Assembly (NCBI GenBank): GCA_902810755.1
Contig: CADDYT010000118.1
Location: 1 to 19,769, forward strand
Direction of reading: 5' to 3'
DNA length: 19,769 bases
DNA from: Chloroflexota bacterium
GTDB taxonomy: Bacteria > Chloroflexota > Ktedonobacteria > Ktedonobacterales > Ktedonobacteraceae
Shown one piece after another: positions 7,517 through 17,019 of this stretch. The position numbers and the translations under genes were made by a program. Numbering within the stretch: the stretch's first letter is position 1; the number at the start of each line of letters is the position of its first letter. Below the pieces are notes generated by a model. It was not told where the DNA came from. It saw only the letters and a program-made list of their open reading frames with translations, and did no database searches.

Positions 7517-7546
7517 GTCGGCCCGCAGACGGATCTGCGCGGGGGA

Positions 7547-8851
7547 CTATTCGCGGATGAGCAGGAGCAGCAGACCGGCGCAGACGTAGGACGCGGCCAT
7601 CGTGACGAAGGCGGCGTCGAAGCCGAAATGGTCGATCATCCAGCCGAGGATGCCGCTCCAGATGGAGCCAATGCCGAAGGCGAGGGCGAAATAGAGGCCG
7701 AAGGCCGTGTCACGCATCTGCGGGCTGGCTGTGTCGGCCAGGTAGGCTTGCAAAAGCGGGCTTTCCGCATAGACGGCGAAGCCCAGCAGCACCAGCGAGA
7801 GCGGAACGAGCCAGAGCGCCATGCCGGGAGCCGCCACGTACAGGAAGAGCAGGGTTGTCACCGTCGACGCGCCATAGAAAACGAAGAGCATGGTGCGCCT
7901 CCCGATACGGTCAGAGAGGCGACCGCCAAGCAACGGCCCGCAGACGCTGCCGACAAGCAGGATGGTGAAGAGAATGCTGATCAGCGTGCTGTTGAGATGC
8001 CGCACATTTTGCAGGTAGAGCGGAACATACGTGGTGAGGTTGCCCAGCCCGCGCCCACCGGCGGCAATGATGGAGACCAGCATAATAATCGCCAGCGTGC
8101 GATTGCCCAGTGGCCGCACCAGCTCTTTCAAGGCCGCCTGCCAGCCGCGCCTCTGTTCCCTTTGCGCCTCACCCTCAACGTCAGCAATAGCGGGTTTTTT
8201 GCGCTGCACGCGGCGATCTAAGAGATTCCGTTCATCGACCAGAATCAGGATAGCGATGCCTACCAGAATGCCGGGCAGCGCGGCGAGATAGAGGACGGGC
8301 CGCCAGCCCCACCAGCCGATCAACGGCCCGGCGATGAGCGGCACCGCCAGCGTGCCAATATTGCCACCCGCGACATGCCACGCCAGCGCGTAGCCATGCC
8401 GCCTGCGCCCGTAGCGGTCGGTCAGGTACGAACTGCCCACCGGGTGCTGTGGCGCGCCCGCGATCTGCCCCACCAGCCGCCACGCCATCAGCGACCAGAA
8501 ACCCACAATCGTCCCTGTGAAGAAGGTGGATATGCCCACAAAGATATTGCCAATGCCCAGCATCACCTTACGCAGCACATAGCCGCCCAGCAACCCGCAG
8601 GCAATCTGCAAAAACCCGCCCACCGCATTCGGGATAGCCACAATCAGCCCGATCTGCGTATAGCTCAGGTGGTATTCCACCTGGATAATGGGGTAGATCA
8701 GAGGCATCAACACTGCGATGGCGTGGATCACCGCATGGGCGGCGCTTACCAGAAACAGATCGCGCCCGGCAGCCGGAATGGCCGCAATCTGTTCTTCCCG
8801 CCCCTCCTGTTCAAGCTGTGTTATATCAGTCGTCTTTGTCGATTGCTCCAT
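7547..8851 (-). CDS. Major facilitator superfamily transporter, fosmidomycin-resistance (Fsr)-like
   Basis: Predicted 434-residue inner-membrane transporter with about 12 helices, most likely a proton-coupled efflux pump. After a polar 30-residue N-terminus the first half carries HPVGSSYLTDRYGRRRHGYA (136-155) and the second half the MFS motif GRLSDRIGRR (310-319). A basic cytoplasmic loop at about 207-250 separates the two halves. The HPVGSS...GGNIG arrangement resembles Fsr-type exporters, but the substrate cannot be read from sequence. The start at 8851 has AAGAGGA 4 nt upstream. It converges with the thiolase and is divergent from the ATPase relic. A TTGCAG-N17-TATCCT pair upstream on the minus strand is a possible but weak promoter. 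Confidence 0.9.
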   Translation of the reverse strand: MEQSTKTTDITQLEQEGREEQIAAIPAAGRDLFLVSAAHAVIHAIAVLMPLIYPIIQVEYHLSYTQIGLIVAIPNAVGGFLQIACGLLGGYVLRKVMLGIGNIFVGISTFFTGTIVGFWSLMAWRLVGQIAGAPQHPVGSSYLTDRYGRRRHGYALAWHVAGGNIGTLAVPLIAGPLIGWWGWRPVLYLAALPGILVGIAILILVDERNLLDRRVQRKKPAIADVEGEAQREQRRGWQAALKELVRPLGNRTLAIIMLVSIIAAGGRGLGNLTTYVPLYLQNVRHLNSTLISILFTILLVGSVCGPLLGGRLSDRIGRRTMLFVFYGASTVTTLLFLYVAAPGMALWLVPLSLVLLGFAVYAESPLLQAYLADTASPQMRDTAFGLYFALAFGIGSIWSGILGWMIDHFGFDAAFVTMAASYVCAGLLLLLIRE

Positions 8852-8964
8852 AGGATCCTCTTATGAAGAGTCTACCATATCCCTCCAGGATAGTCGAGGG
8901 CCAATGTGACTGCAATTGATGGGCAATCGATGTGAAGAGTGAATAGGGATAGGGAACGCTTCGT

Positions 8965-9319
8965 ATGTCAGGTCTGTTAGCATCAGGGGGAGCTAAGGAA
9001 CCACCGACACTGCCTGGATTTGAAGAGCCAGAGACGGGTATTCATCCAGAGCGTTTAGATCTAGTAGCTACTTTGCTGGAAAACCTGGCAGGAGATGATA
9101 CACAGGTGATTGTAACAACCTGCTCACCTACTTTGCTTGATCTCCTTCCGCCTGAATCATTGTATGTTGTTCGTCAGCAAAACGAATATACTACAGTCAC
9201 TTCTCCAGGCTCCCCGCAGTATTGTGGTACAATACTCAATAACGGCTACGTTTTACGTGTACATGATAGAGATTGCTGGAAACATCTAAGAGAGCCTCAA
9301 CGGGGAGGAGCAGGCGAAT

Positions 9320-9327
<8 letters not shown>
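8965..9327 (+). pseudogene. C-terminal remnant of an AAA (OLD/RecF-like) ATPase
   Basis: A 120-residue frame matches only the C-terminal end of predicted AAA ATPases of the AAA_15/AAA_21 kind. It has the Walker B/signature-side stretch GFEEPETGIHPERLDLVATL (from about residue 18) and the sensor stretch VIVTTCSPTLLDLLPPESLY (about 48-67). The Walker A P-loop and the whole N-terminal half are absent and not found upstream. The usual H-loop His in TTHSP is Cys here. Base composition is visibly poorer in GC (about 47% over sampled lines) than both neighbours, suggesting acquired DNA now decayed. The frame ends 8 nt inside the mutase gene (ATGCTTGA overlap), which could be chance. A short expressed protein is not excluded, but it could not hydrolyse ATP by itself. 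Confidence 0.65.
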
Positions 9328-11062
<1,735 letters not shown>

Positions 11063-11066
11063 ATTC

Positions 11067-11499
11067 ACAGGGAGCATTCACAGCGTTTGAGGTACCCATC
11101 CCAGGCCAGCCGCCAGGGGATGGCCCCGGAAGCGTTACCTGAAGCCCGTGCCGACGCGACGCAGGCCAGCGACGCGGCGGGCAGGCCAGCGACGCCGCCC
11201 CGGGTAGGCCACCCGCAAGGGGTGGCCCTACTATAGACGATGCGTTCGTGCCACTTGTGGAGCGGTCGTATATAGTAGGACCACCCCCTGTAAGCGTTCA
11301 CGGAAGGTCGTGCGAGCGCGAGACAGGCCACCCGCAAGGGGTGGCCCTACTATATACGACATGCCCCCACGCTCTCGTATATAGTAGGGCCACCCGCAAG
11401 GGGTGGCCTGCGGCGGCCGGAAGTGTACGCTTCTGGGGCCACCTCTTGCGGGTGGCCTGGAAGCGGTCTCCACCTCGAATCTTTGTGGATGCTCCCTGT
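11067..11499. mobile_element. 433-bp non-coding block bounded by 16-bp inverted repeats (MITE-like)
   Basis: The ends ACAGGGAGCATTCACA (11067-11082) and TGTGGATGCTCCCTGT (11484-11499) are inverted with 15 of 16 matches. The block fills almost the whole gap between the mutase stop and the acetyltransferase. Inside are two copies of an 80-nt unit (about 11111 onward, degenerate, and 11278-11359), repeated AGGCCAGCGACGC segments (11162-11195) and several hairpins of the GTATATAGTAGGG element. No transposase and no clear target duplication are visible (flanks TTAAATTC and AAGAAAAA). It could be a non-autonomous element or a nested set of older repeats. Confidence 0.5.
11339..11395. repeat. Perfect 21-bp inverted repeat within the 11067-11499 block
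   Basis: Arms 11339-11359 and 11375-11395 are exact reverse complements around a 15-nt loop. The outer half is GGGTGGCCC and the inner half TACTATATACGA. The right arm is followed by GCAAGGGGTGGCC, so a smaller GGCCACCC-GCAAG-GGGTGGCC palindrome is nested at both sides. A weaker relative lies at 11207-11288. Confidence 0.85.
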
Positions 11500-11516
11500 A
11501 AGAAAAAGGATAATGT

Positions 11517-12401
11517 ATGGCAGAAGAGATTGATGGCAATAGACGGGGCCTGGTGAAGAGACGGCAATTGAGTGAGGCTGAACTGGCGGAGGTGGAGGAG
11601 CTTGCAAGAGCGGTCGATGCGTATGAAGACCTGCATCTGCTCTTGAGCGTGGAGCAGATGCGCGAGCGCACAGAGAACGCATACAACGATTTTCTTTATT
11701 ATGAAGACGACCGGCTCGTCGGCGCGATGGCGCTTTCAGAATACGGGCATGAAAAACGGGAAAGCAGCCCGATGGTCCACCCCGATTATCGCCGTCGGGG
11801 CATCGGCTCCGCGTTGCTGGCTGCCGCGCGCGAGGAGGCCAGGCGGCGCGGCATCGAGGAGCTGGTGCTGGTGTGCGAGCGTTTCTCTCGCTCCGGCAAT
11901 GCCTTCCTTCAGGCCATTGGCGCGCGCTATGACTTCTCTGAGCATCACATGGCGCTGGCAGATTTCAAGGAGCGCGGCACCTTCCCTGAGCAACTCCAGC
12001 TGGTACGGGCCACTCCCGCTGATGTGGATATAATCGCCCGCATTACGGCAGCCAGCTTCGGAGACGCGGAGGAGCGCATCAAGCCGCATATCGCGCAGGA
12101 TCTGCTCGCGCCCAACCGGCAATATTATATCGCGAAGCGAGGCGAAGAGCCGGTCGGCAGCTTCAATCTCTACGTTACGGATGAGAGTGCTGGCATTTAC
12201 GCCTTCGGCGTCCCACCGCAGTACCGGCGGCGCGGCTTCGGGCGGCAGATGCTGGAGCAGATCATCAAGCAGATTCAGGCCGAGAGCGGGAAGCGTATCA
12301 CGCTGGAAGTTGAGACCACAAACACCGCCGCCATCGCCCTTTACGAGTCCGTCGGCTTTCGTCCGGTGACGACATATGGCTATTATGATCTGGATGTGTG
12401 A
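11517..12401 (+). CDS. Two-domain GNAT family N-acetyltransferase
   Basis: Predicted 294-residue cytoplasmic acyl-CoA-dependent N-acyltransferase made of two GNAT folds. Each half has the acetyl-CoA pyrophosphate-binding motif: MVHPDYRRRGIGSALLA at 86-102 and GVPPQYRRRGFGRQML at 231-246. The second half also has the NTAAIALYESVGF helix typical of active GNAT domains. The first half's counterpart, SGNAFLQAIGARY, is looser. The layout resembles mycothiol synthase (MshD) and other tandem GNATs, but the acceptor cannot be deduced. The ATG at 11517 follows AAGGA by 6 nt. It stands just downstream of the inverted-repeat-bounded block, so its promoter must lie in or at the edge of that block. Confidence 0.9.
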   Translation: MAEEIDGNRRGLVKRRQLSEAELAEVEELARAVDAYEDLHLLLSVEQMRERTENAYNDFLYYEDDRLVGAMALSEYGHEKRESSPMVHPDYRRRGIGSALLAAAREEARRRGIEELVLVCERFSRSGNAFLQAIGARYDFSEHHMALADFKERGTFPEQLQLVRATPADVDIIARITAASFGDAEERIKPHIAQDLLAPNRQYYIAKRGEEPVGSFNLYVTDESAGIYAFGVPPQYRRRGFGRQMLEQIIKQIQAESGKRITLEVETTNTAAIALYESVGFRPVTTYGYYDLDV

Positions 12402-12426
12402 AGCCCGCCCCGGAGAAGTGGCCCGG

Positions 12427-12515
12427 ACATGTCATCCTGAGTGGAGCGAGGGAGCTGAGGCAATCCGTTAGCTGTATGCCGCCAGAGACGCTTCGCTCTC
12501 GCTCAGCATGACATG
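12427..12515. repeat. Dispersed inverted repeat (copy 2 of the TGTCATNCTGAG family)
   Basis: Outer arms (ACATGTCATCCTGAG and CTCAGCATGACATG) pair, but the inner arms have diverged, unlike the perfect copy at 5693-5780. It shares 17 nt of leading flank with that copy. It sits 25 bp after the acetyltransferase stop and ends about 55 bp before prmA, so it may separate the two transcripts. Confidence 0.8.
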
Positions 12516-12569
12516 GGCGATGCATTTTCTATGAGATGACATGAAACAATCAGGAGTGAGGATAAATCT

Positions 12570-13520
12570 ATGCGCTGGTTAGAGTTGACGGTGCGGGTAC
12601 ACCCGGAGGCGGTGGAGTCGGTGAGCGAGCTATTGAGCCGCTACACGCCGGGTGGGGTAGCGATTGAGGAGCCTATCGAACTGGTGAACGAGGGACAGGA
12701 ATATCGTGTGCTGCCCGGTCAGCCGGTAGATGTGCATGCGTATTTGCCGGTCGATGGCACGGAGGAGGAGGCGCGCCAGCGCGTGGCCGAGGGGCTGTGG
12801 CATCTGGGCAGCCTGGGGCCGCAGTTTGTGGGCGAGCTACAGACACGCACGGTGAATGAAGAGGACTGGGCCAACGCCTGGAAAGAATTTTATCACGTCA
12901 CGCATATCGGCAGGCGGCTGGTCATTCGCCCGTCGTGGCGCGAATACACGCCAGCAGCAGGGGAGGTGGTGCTGACGCTTGATCCCGGCATGGCCTTTGG
13001 CACGGGGCTGCATCCCACGACGCGGCTCTGCCTGGAACAGATCGAACGGCTGACGCGCCCCGGCATGCGCGTCCTGGATGTCGGCACCGGTTCGGGCATT
13101 CTGGCCCTCGCCGCCGCGAAGCTGGGCGCGGGCAGCGTCTACTGCATCGATAACAGCAGCGTCGCGGTAGAGAGCGCGACGGCCAACGTGGCCGTTAATG
13201 ACCTGAGCGAACGGGTGAGCGTATCGCCGGGGACGCTTGATGAGCAGGAAGCGGCGCGCCTGCAGGGGCAGTTCGATCTTGTGCTGGTCAACATCCTCGC
13301 GCACATCATCGGCGGCATGGCTCCGCAACTGGCGCAGGTTGTAGCCCCCGGCGGCCTGCTCGTCGCCAGCGGCATCATCGAGGCCCGCCGCGCCGACGCC
13401 GAGCAGCCCCTGCTGGCAGCAGGACTGGAACTGATCGACAGCGCCATGATAGACGACTGGGTAGTGCTGGTCATGAGGAAACCGTTTCAATCCCAAACGG
13501 GAGATCGGGAAAGGGCCTGA
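12570..13520 (+). CDS. prmA: Ribosomal protein L11 methyltransferase
   Basis: Predicted 316-residue S-adenosylmethionine-dependent methyltransferase that trimethylates lysines and the N-terminus of ribosomal protein L11. The N-terminal L11-recognition domain covers about 1-95. The catalytic part shows the PrmA signature DPGMAFGTGLHPTT (138-151), the SAM-binding glycine motif VLDVGTGSGILA (168-179), the acidic residue Asp194 after the second strand, and the NILAHI motif (241-246) in place of the usual NILA. Length is close to family norm, with a short extra C-terminal tail. GAGGA lies 7 nt before the ATG. RsmE follows after 69 bp on the same strand; prmA-rsmE is a common bacterial pairing, so joint transcription is likely. 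Confidence 0.95.
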   Translation: MRWLELTVRVHPEAVESVSELLSRYTPGGVAIEEPIELVNEGQEYRVLPGQPVDVHAYLPVDGTEEEARQRVAEGLWHLGSLGPQFVGELQTRTVNEEDWANAWKEFYHVTHIGRRLVIRPSWREYTPAAGEVVLTLDPGMAFGTGLHPTTRLCLEQIERLTRPGMRVLDVGTGSGILALAAAKLGAGSVYCIDNSSVAVESATANVAVNDLSERVSVSPGTLDEQEAARLQGQFDLVLVNILAHIIGGMAPQLAQVVAPGGLLVASGIIEARRADAEQPLLAAGLELIDSAMIDDWVVLVMRKPFQSQTGDRERA

Positions 13521-13589
13521 TTCCTGTCGTTTCTATAGAGGAAATATACCATCAAACCCGAAGAGGTCAAGTACAAAGGCAATAGAAAT

Positions 13590-14384
13590 ATGCATCGTTT
13601 TTTTGTGGCACCGGAATTACTGAAGGGGATGGAGCGCATTACGCTGTCGGAGAAGCTGGCCCACCAGGTGCGGGATGTGTTGCATCTGGGGGTGGGCGAG
13701 CAACTGGCGCTGCTGGACAATAGCGGTGACGAGGTGCTGGCTGAGGTGGCGAAAAGCGGACGCGGCGGCGTGGAGGTGCGGCTGCTGGAGCGGCACGCGG
13801 GCAAGCCGGAATCGCCGGTGTGCGTCATCCTCTGCCAGGGGCTGCTCAAATCGGCGCGCTTTGAGTGGATTCTGGAAAAGGGAACGGAACTGGGCGTTTC
13901 AACATTCGCGCCCATCCTCTGCCGCCGTTCAATGGCAGGGCTGGAGGATGCCGGCCCGGCCAAGATACAACGCTGGCAGCGCATCATTCAGGAGGCAGCC
14001 GAGCAATGCGGACGGTCGCGCCTGCCTGCGCTGGCTCCCATTCGCCCGTTGATGCACGCGCTTAACGATATTCCGCCCGGCGCGCTGGCCCTCATCCCCT
14101 GGGAAGAGGAACATACAACTTCCCTGCGCGAGGCGTTGACCGCCTTTTCCGTGCAGGCCGACCCCTCACAGGCTGAACAGGCAGAGCAACCGACGCCACC
14201 ACTTACCGTTGTGCTATTCATCGGGCCGGAAGGGGGGCTGATGGCGGAGGAAGTGAAGCTGGCGCAGCGGCATGGCGTGCGGCCCGTCTCGCTTGGCCCG
14301 CGTATCCTGCGCGCCGAAACGGCTGCCCTGTCGGCGGTGGCGAATGTAATGTACCAGCTAGAACAACTTTCCCACCTGGATTGA
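13590..14384 (+). CDS. rsmE: 16S rRNA (uracil-1498-N3)-methyltransferase
   Basis: Predicted 264-residue SPOUT-class enzyme that methylates U1498 of 16S rRNA. The N-terminal PUA-like RNA-binding domain starts MHRFFVAPEL. The SPOUT knot part has KGTELGV (97-103), EAAEQCGRSRLP (135-146), IGPEGG (211-216) and the SAM-binding knot LGPRILRAETAA (235-246). A Gln/Ala/Pro-rich insertion at about 188-204 is a small oddity. AAAGG lies 10 nt before the ATG. It follows prmA, and its stop codon overlaps the -35 box of the next promoter. Confidence 0.95.
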   Translation: MHRFFVAPELLKGMERITLSEKLAHQVRDVLHLGVGEQLALLDNSGDEVLAEVAKSGRGGVEVRLLERHAGKPESPVCVILCQGLLKSARFEWILEKGTELGVSTFAPILCRRSMAGLEDAGPAKIQRWQRIIQEAAEQCGRSRLPALAPIRPLMHALNDIPPGALALIPWEEEHTTSLREALTAFSVQADPSQAEQAEQPTPPLTVVLFIGPEGGLMAEEVKLAQRHGVRPVSLGPRILRAETAALSAVANVMYQLEQLSHLD

Positions 14385-14410
14385 CCAGACGCTCGCTGGC
14401 ATGCTATGAT
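14381..14410 (+). promoter_or_regulatory. Sigma-70-type promoter with extended -10 for the helicase-associated pair
   Basis: TTGACC (14381-14386) and TATGAT (14405-14410) are 18 nt apart, and TG at 14402-14403 gives an extended -10 (TGCTATGAT). Transcription would start near 14417, leaving a leader of about 50 nt. The -35 box overlaps the rsmE stop codon. Confidence 0.7.
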
Positions 14411-14466
14411 ATGTCGGCGTAATTATTCCTCGAATAGATGGACTTGGACAGGCAACAGGAACCAGC

Positions 14467-17019
14467 ATGAGTGATGTAATGCCGGGCATATTACAGCGAT
14501 TGCGAGCAGCAGATATTATCCGTATGGCGGGGTTGCAGGTGGCATCGTTGGGGCAGGAGTATGCTCGTAAGGGGGCAGTGCAGGCAACAAAACGCCAGGG
14601 AGCGCGGCTGCTCGGTATCGTTGATGGCTCGCGCGTTGCTCGTGAAGCTGGCACAGCGAAACAGGAGGAAAGCGAACATGCCCGTTATGTCGTTGAAGTC
14701 GAGGTACAGAACCCGAATGCCTGGCTGGTGATATGCACCTGCCGCCCATCTTCTTTGCCGCTTCCCGCCGCCCCCGGCACCCTTTGCCAGCACGCCGCTG
14801 CCCTGCTCTATTACTGGCTGGCCCATCCCTCATCCTTTGCCGCCGCTCCACCCGCCCCTTTCGCCGTCCATGCCGGGTCGGCGTTCACGGGAGAAACCGG
14901 GGACAATGGGAAGAGAGAACCAGGGAGCGAAGGACAGCGAGAGACCGCGCAGGGAATGGCAATACCGACGCGCTTCTATGGGGCCGGGAATGCTGCCGGG
15001 CGAGGACCATCATCCCGGTACGCACAGCAGACGGCGGAACTGCTGGGCCTGCTCGGATTGAGCGATCTGCGCACGATTGCGCGCGAATATGATGTAGTGG
15101 CCAACGGTATGAACAGGCAGCAACTGGCGGACGCTATCCTTGAAGCCCTGCGCCAGCCCGAAGCGGTGCGCCGCGTGGCCGCCACATTAGAGAAATTGCC
15201 GCGCCAGTTGCTGGCGACGATTACGCTGGCGGGCGGCTTCCTCACTGATGATGACCTGCGCGGCCTCGCCGAACGTTTCTCCATCGGGCAGGCCGAGCGC
15301 GTGCAGAGCCTGCTGACCACCCTTCAGAGCAAGGGCCTGTTGTTGCGCAGCAATTTCTCCATGCTACCGCGCCTGGGAGCAACGCTGGCCGAGGGCGGCT
15401 GGTATGTTCCCGTCGAGGTACGCGCGGCCCTGCGCGTCAGCGTGCCGGTGACACCCTTCGATGTGCGCAAAAACGCGGAGACGGAGCCGCTCGAATTATC
15501 TAGAACCGCACCCGATAGCCTGCTGGCCAACCTGCTGCTGATCGCGCGCGCACTCGACGGCTACCGACTGGAGCGCGAGGATGAGAAAGATGAACGCATT
15601 GTGGCCGTGCGTTCGCCAGCTGTGGAAACCGGCGCGTCTCTGCGCCCCACCGGCCCGCTCGCCTCGACCGGTTCCCCGATTCCCCCGCCAGCCGGGCGGC
15701 TCTCCGCGCCGCTGCTGGCCGCCTTGCAGGCAACGACGCCCGGTTCGCCCGCCTTTCTGCGTTTCGCGGTGCGCCTGCTGCGCCTGGCCGATATCCTGCA
15801 TAAGGACGATGGCGGCGCTTCTTCCCTGCGCGTACTTCCCAACGCGGCTCAACTCCTGCTTGGGCCGGGCCGCCAGGAGGCGGCGCGCGACCTGTTTGAA
15901 CTGTGGCTGACGCACCCGAATTATGAAGAATTGTTTGACCTGCAAACGGAGGGGCTACTTCTGCGCTGTCGCACCACTGCCTTAAATCATCCGGTGCTGC
16001 GGCCCGGCGAACTGGAGAGCGAGAACAGCGAGGCGCGACAGTGGCTCATCAGCGTACTGGCGCAGGCCCCGATCAATCGCTGGATCAGCTTTTCCGCCTT
16101 TGCCCGCTTCATCTATCGCCTCAACCCCTGGTTTTTGCAGCGCCGCCAGCGTCTGTACCCCTCTCCACACTGGTGGATCCAGCAGGAGGACGGGCAAATA
16201 TTGCAACCGGCGCAAACAAGCGACTGGCTGCTGGTCGAGGGACGCTACCTGACGAACCTGTTGCAGGGGCCGCTACACTGGTGGGGCATCTGCGATCTCG
16301 CGCACTCCCCCTCTGGACGCCTGCTCGCTTTCCGTCTCACCCCCCAGGCCGACTGGCTCCTCAACGGCAGCACGCTTGAACAGGACGATGAGGACGAGGA
16401 GTTCAGTGAGGAGAGCGAGGAGGGCGAGGACGACGGGGAAATGGCAGTGGAGGCAGGCGAAGATGATGAGCAATTGACGGGGGAGCGCCTGCACGCTCTG
16501 ATAGAGGTGCGGGAGACGGGTGAGATACTGCTGCGCTGCGAGGCGGCGGCATGGCCGTTGATTGAACAGGTGGAGGCGTTCGCGGAAGTGGCGGGTGTGC
16601 GTTCCGGTCGCCTCTCTTATCGTTTAACGCCAGAGTCGTTGAGCGCGGCGATCAGTCGCGGCCAGCAACCGAACGCGCTGCTCAAGCTGCTACGGGATGT
16701 GGCGGCACAGCAGGAGGAAGCGGGACAGGAGGAGAGGCCCGCGGCGCGCCTGATCGAGCGACTGGAACGCCGTATCGCCCGCTATGGGCGCGTGCGGCTC
16801 TACAGCGACGCGATGTTGCTGGAGGTCGCAGATGGCCTGACGCTGCGTGAATTGCAGGCGACGACCTCGGTAGACGAGCAGGTGGTGCGGGCGCTCTCAC
16901 CGACGCTGCTACTGCTCAGAAAGCAGGGCGCGGAACGTATCACAGAAGAGCTGAAGCGGCGCGGGCAGACCCCGCTTTTGCACGATGACGAAGGGTGGTA
17001 TGACAATGGAACAACATGA
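14467..17019 (+). CDS. SWIM zinc-finger protein with helicase-associated (XPB/Ssl2 N-terminal-like) C-terminus
   Basis: Predicted 850-residue cytoplasmic nucleic-acid-binding protein of unknown role. The N-terminus holds a SWIM zinc finger, Cys90-x-Cys92-x14-Cys107-x-His109. After a low-complexity linker, residues about 191-227 (LLGLLGLSDLRTIAREYDVV onward) look like a SAP-type helix pair, and about 233-280 like a winged helix. A conserved middle around 540-611 (RLYPSPHWWI, EGRYLTNLLQGPLHWWG) is matched in the next gene. An extremely acidic tract fills about 638-670. The last 160 residues resemble the helicase-associated domain often found with XPB-like helicases (Helicase_C_3, from memory). 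No Walker A or DEAH box is present, so it is not a helicase alone. AGGA lies 6 nt before the ATG. It overlaps the next gene. Confidence 0.82.
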   Translation: MSDVMPGILQRLRAADIIRMAGLQVASLGQEYARKGAVQATKRQGARLLGIVDGSRVAREAGTAKQEESEHARYVVEVEVQNPNAWLVICTCRPSSLPLPAAPGTLCQHAAALLYYWLAHPSSFAAAPPAPFAVHAGSAFTGETGDNGKREPGSEGQRETAQGMAIPTRFYGAGNAAGRGPSSRYAQQTAELLGLLGLSDLRTIAREYDVVANGMNRQQLADAILEALRQPEAVRRVAATLEKLPRQLLATITLAGGFLTDDDLRGLAERFSIGQAERVQSLLTTLQSKGLLLRSNFSMLPRLGATLAEGGWYVPVEVRAALRVSVPVTPFDVRKNAETEPLELSRTAPDSLLANLLLIARALDGYRLEREDEKDERIVAVRSPAVETGASLRPTGPLASTGSPIPPPAGRLSAPLLAALQATTPGSPAFLRFAVRLLRLADILHKDDGGASSLRVLPNAAQLLLGPGRQEAARDLFELWLTHPNYEELFDLQTEGLLLRCRTTALNHPVLRPGELESENSEARQWLISVLAQAPINRWISFSAFARFIYRLNPWFLQRRQRLYPSPHWWIQQEDGQILQPAQTSDWLLVEGRYLTNLLQGPLHWWGICDLAHSPSGRLLAFRLTPQADWLLNGSTLEQDDEDEEFSEESEEGEDDGEMAVEAGEDDEQLTGERLHALIEVRETGEILLRCEAAAWPLIEQVEAFAEVAGVRSGRLSYRLTPESLSAAISRGQQPNALLKLLRDVAAQQEEAGQEERPAARLIERLERRIARYGRVRLYSDAMLLEVADGLTLRELQATTSVDEQVVRALSPTLLLLRKQGAERITEELKRRGQTPLLHDDEGWYDNGTT

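Larger units (their letters stand above)
7099..7546. repeat. Repeat-filled spacer between thiolase and MFS exporter
   Basis: No convincing gene is present. From 7141 an 80-nt unit of the type found again at 11278-11359 runs into a hairpin (7189-7280), then another copy of the 30-bp element (7346-7375), then a tandem array (7369-7516). Imperfect inverted matches near the ends (7113-7125 and 7516-7528, 11 of 13) may be remnants of element termini, but this is weak. The thiolase and exporter converge on this spacer, so the hairpins may act as transcription barriers. Confidence 0.7.

Noticed and set aside
7364..8221. Plus-strand open frame of 285 codons through the tandem array and MFS gene
   Set aside because: Its first part is translated repeats and the rest is antisense to the transporter.
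11231..11686. Minus-strand open frames across the repeat block and acetyltransferase start
   Set aside because: They are made of translated hairpin repeats plus antisense of the GNAT gene.
13487..13987. Minus-strand open frame of 166 codons opposite rsmE
   Set aside because: Antisense to the rsmE N-terminal half, Ser/Arg-rich, no start signal or domain.
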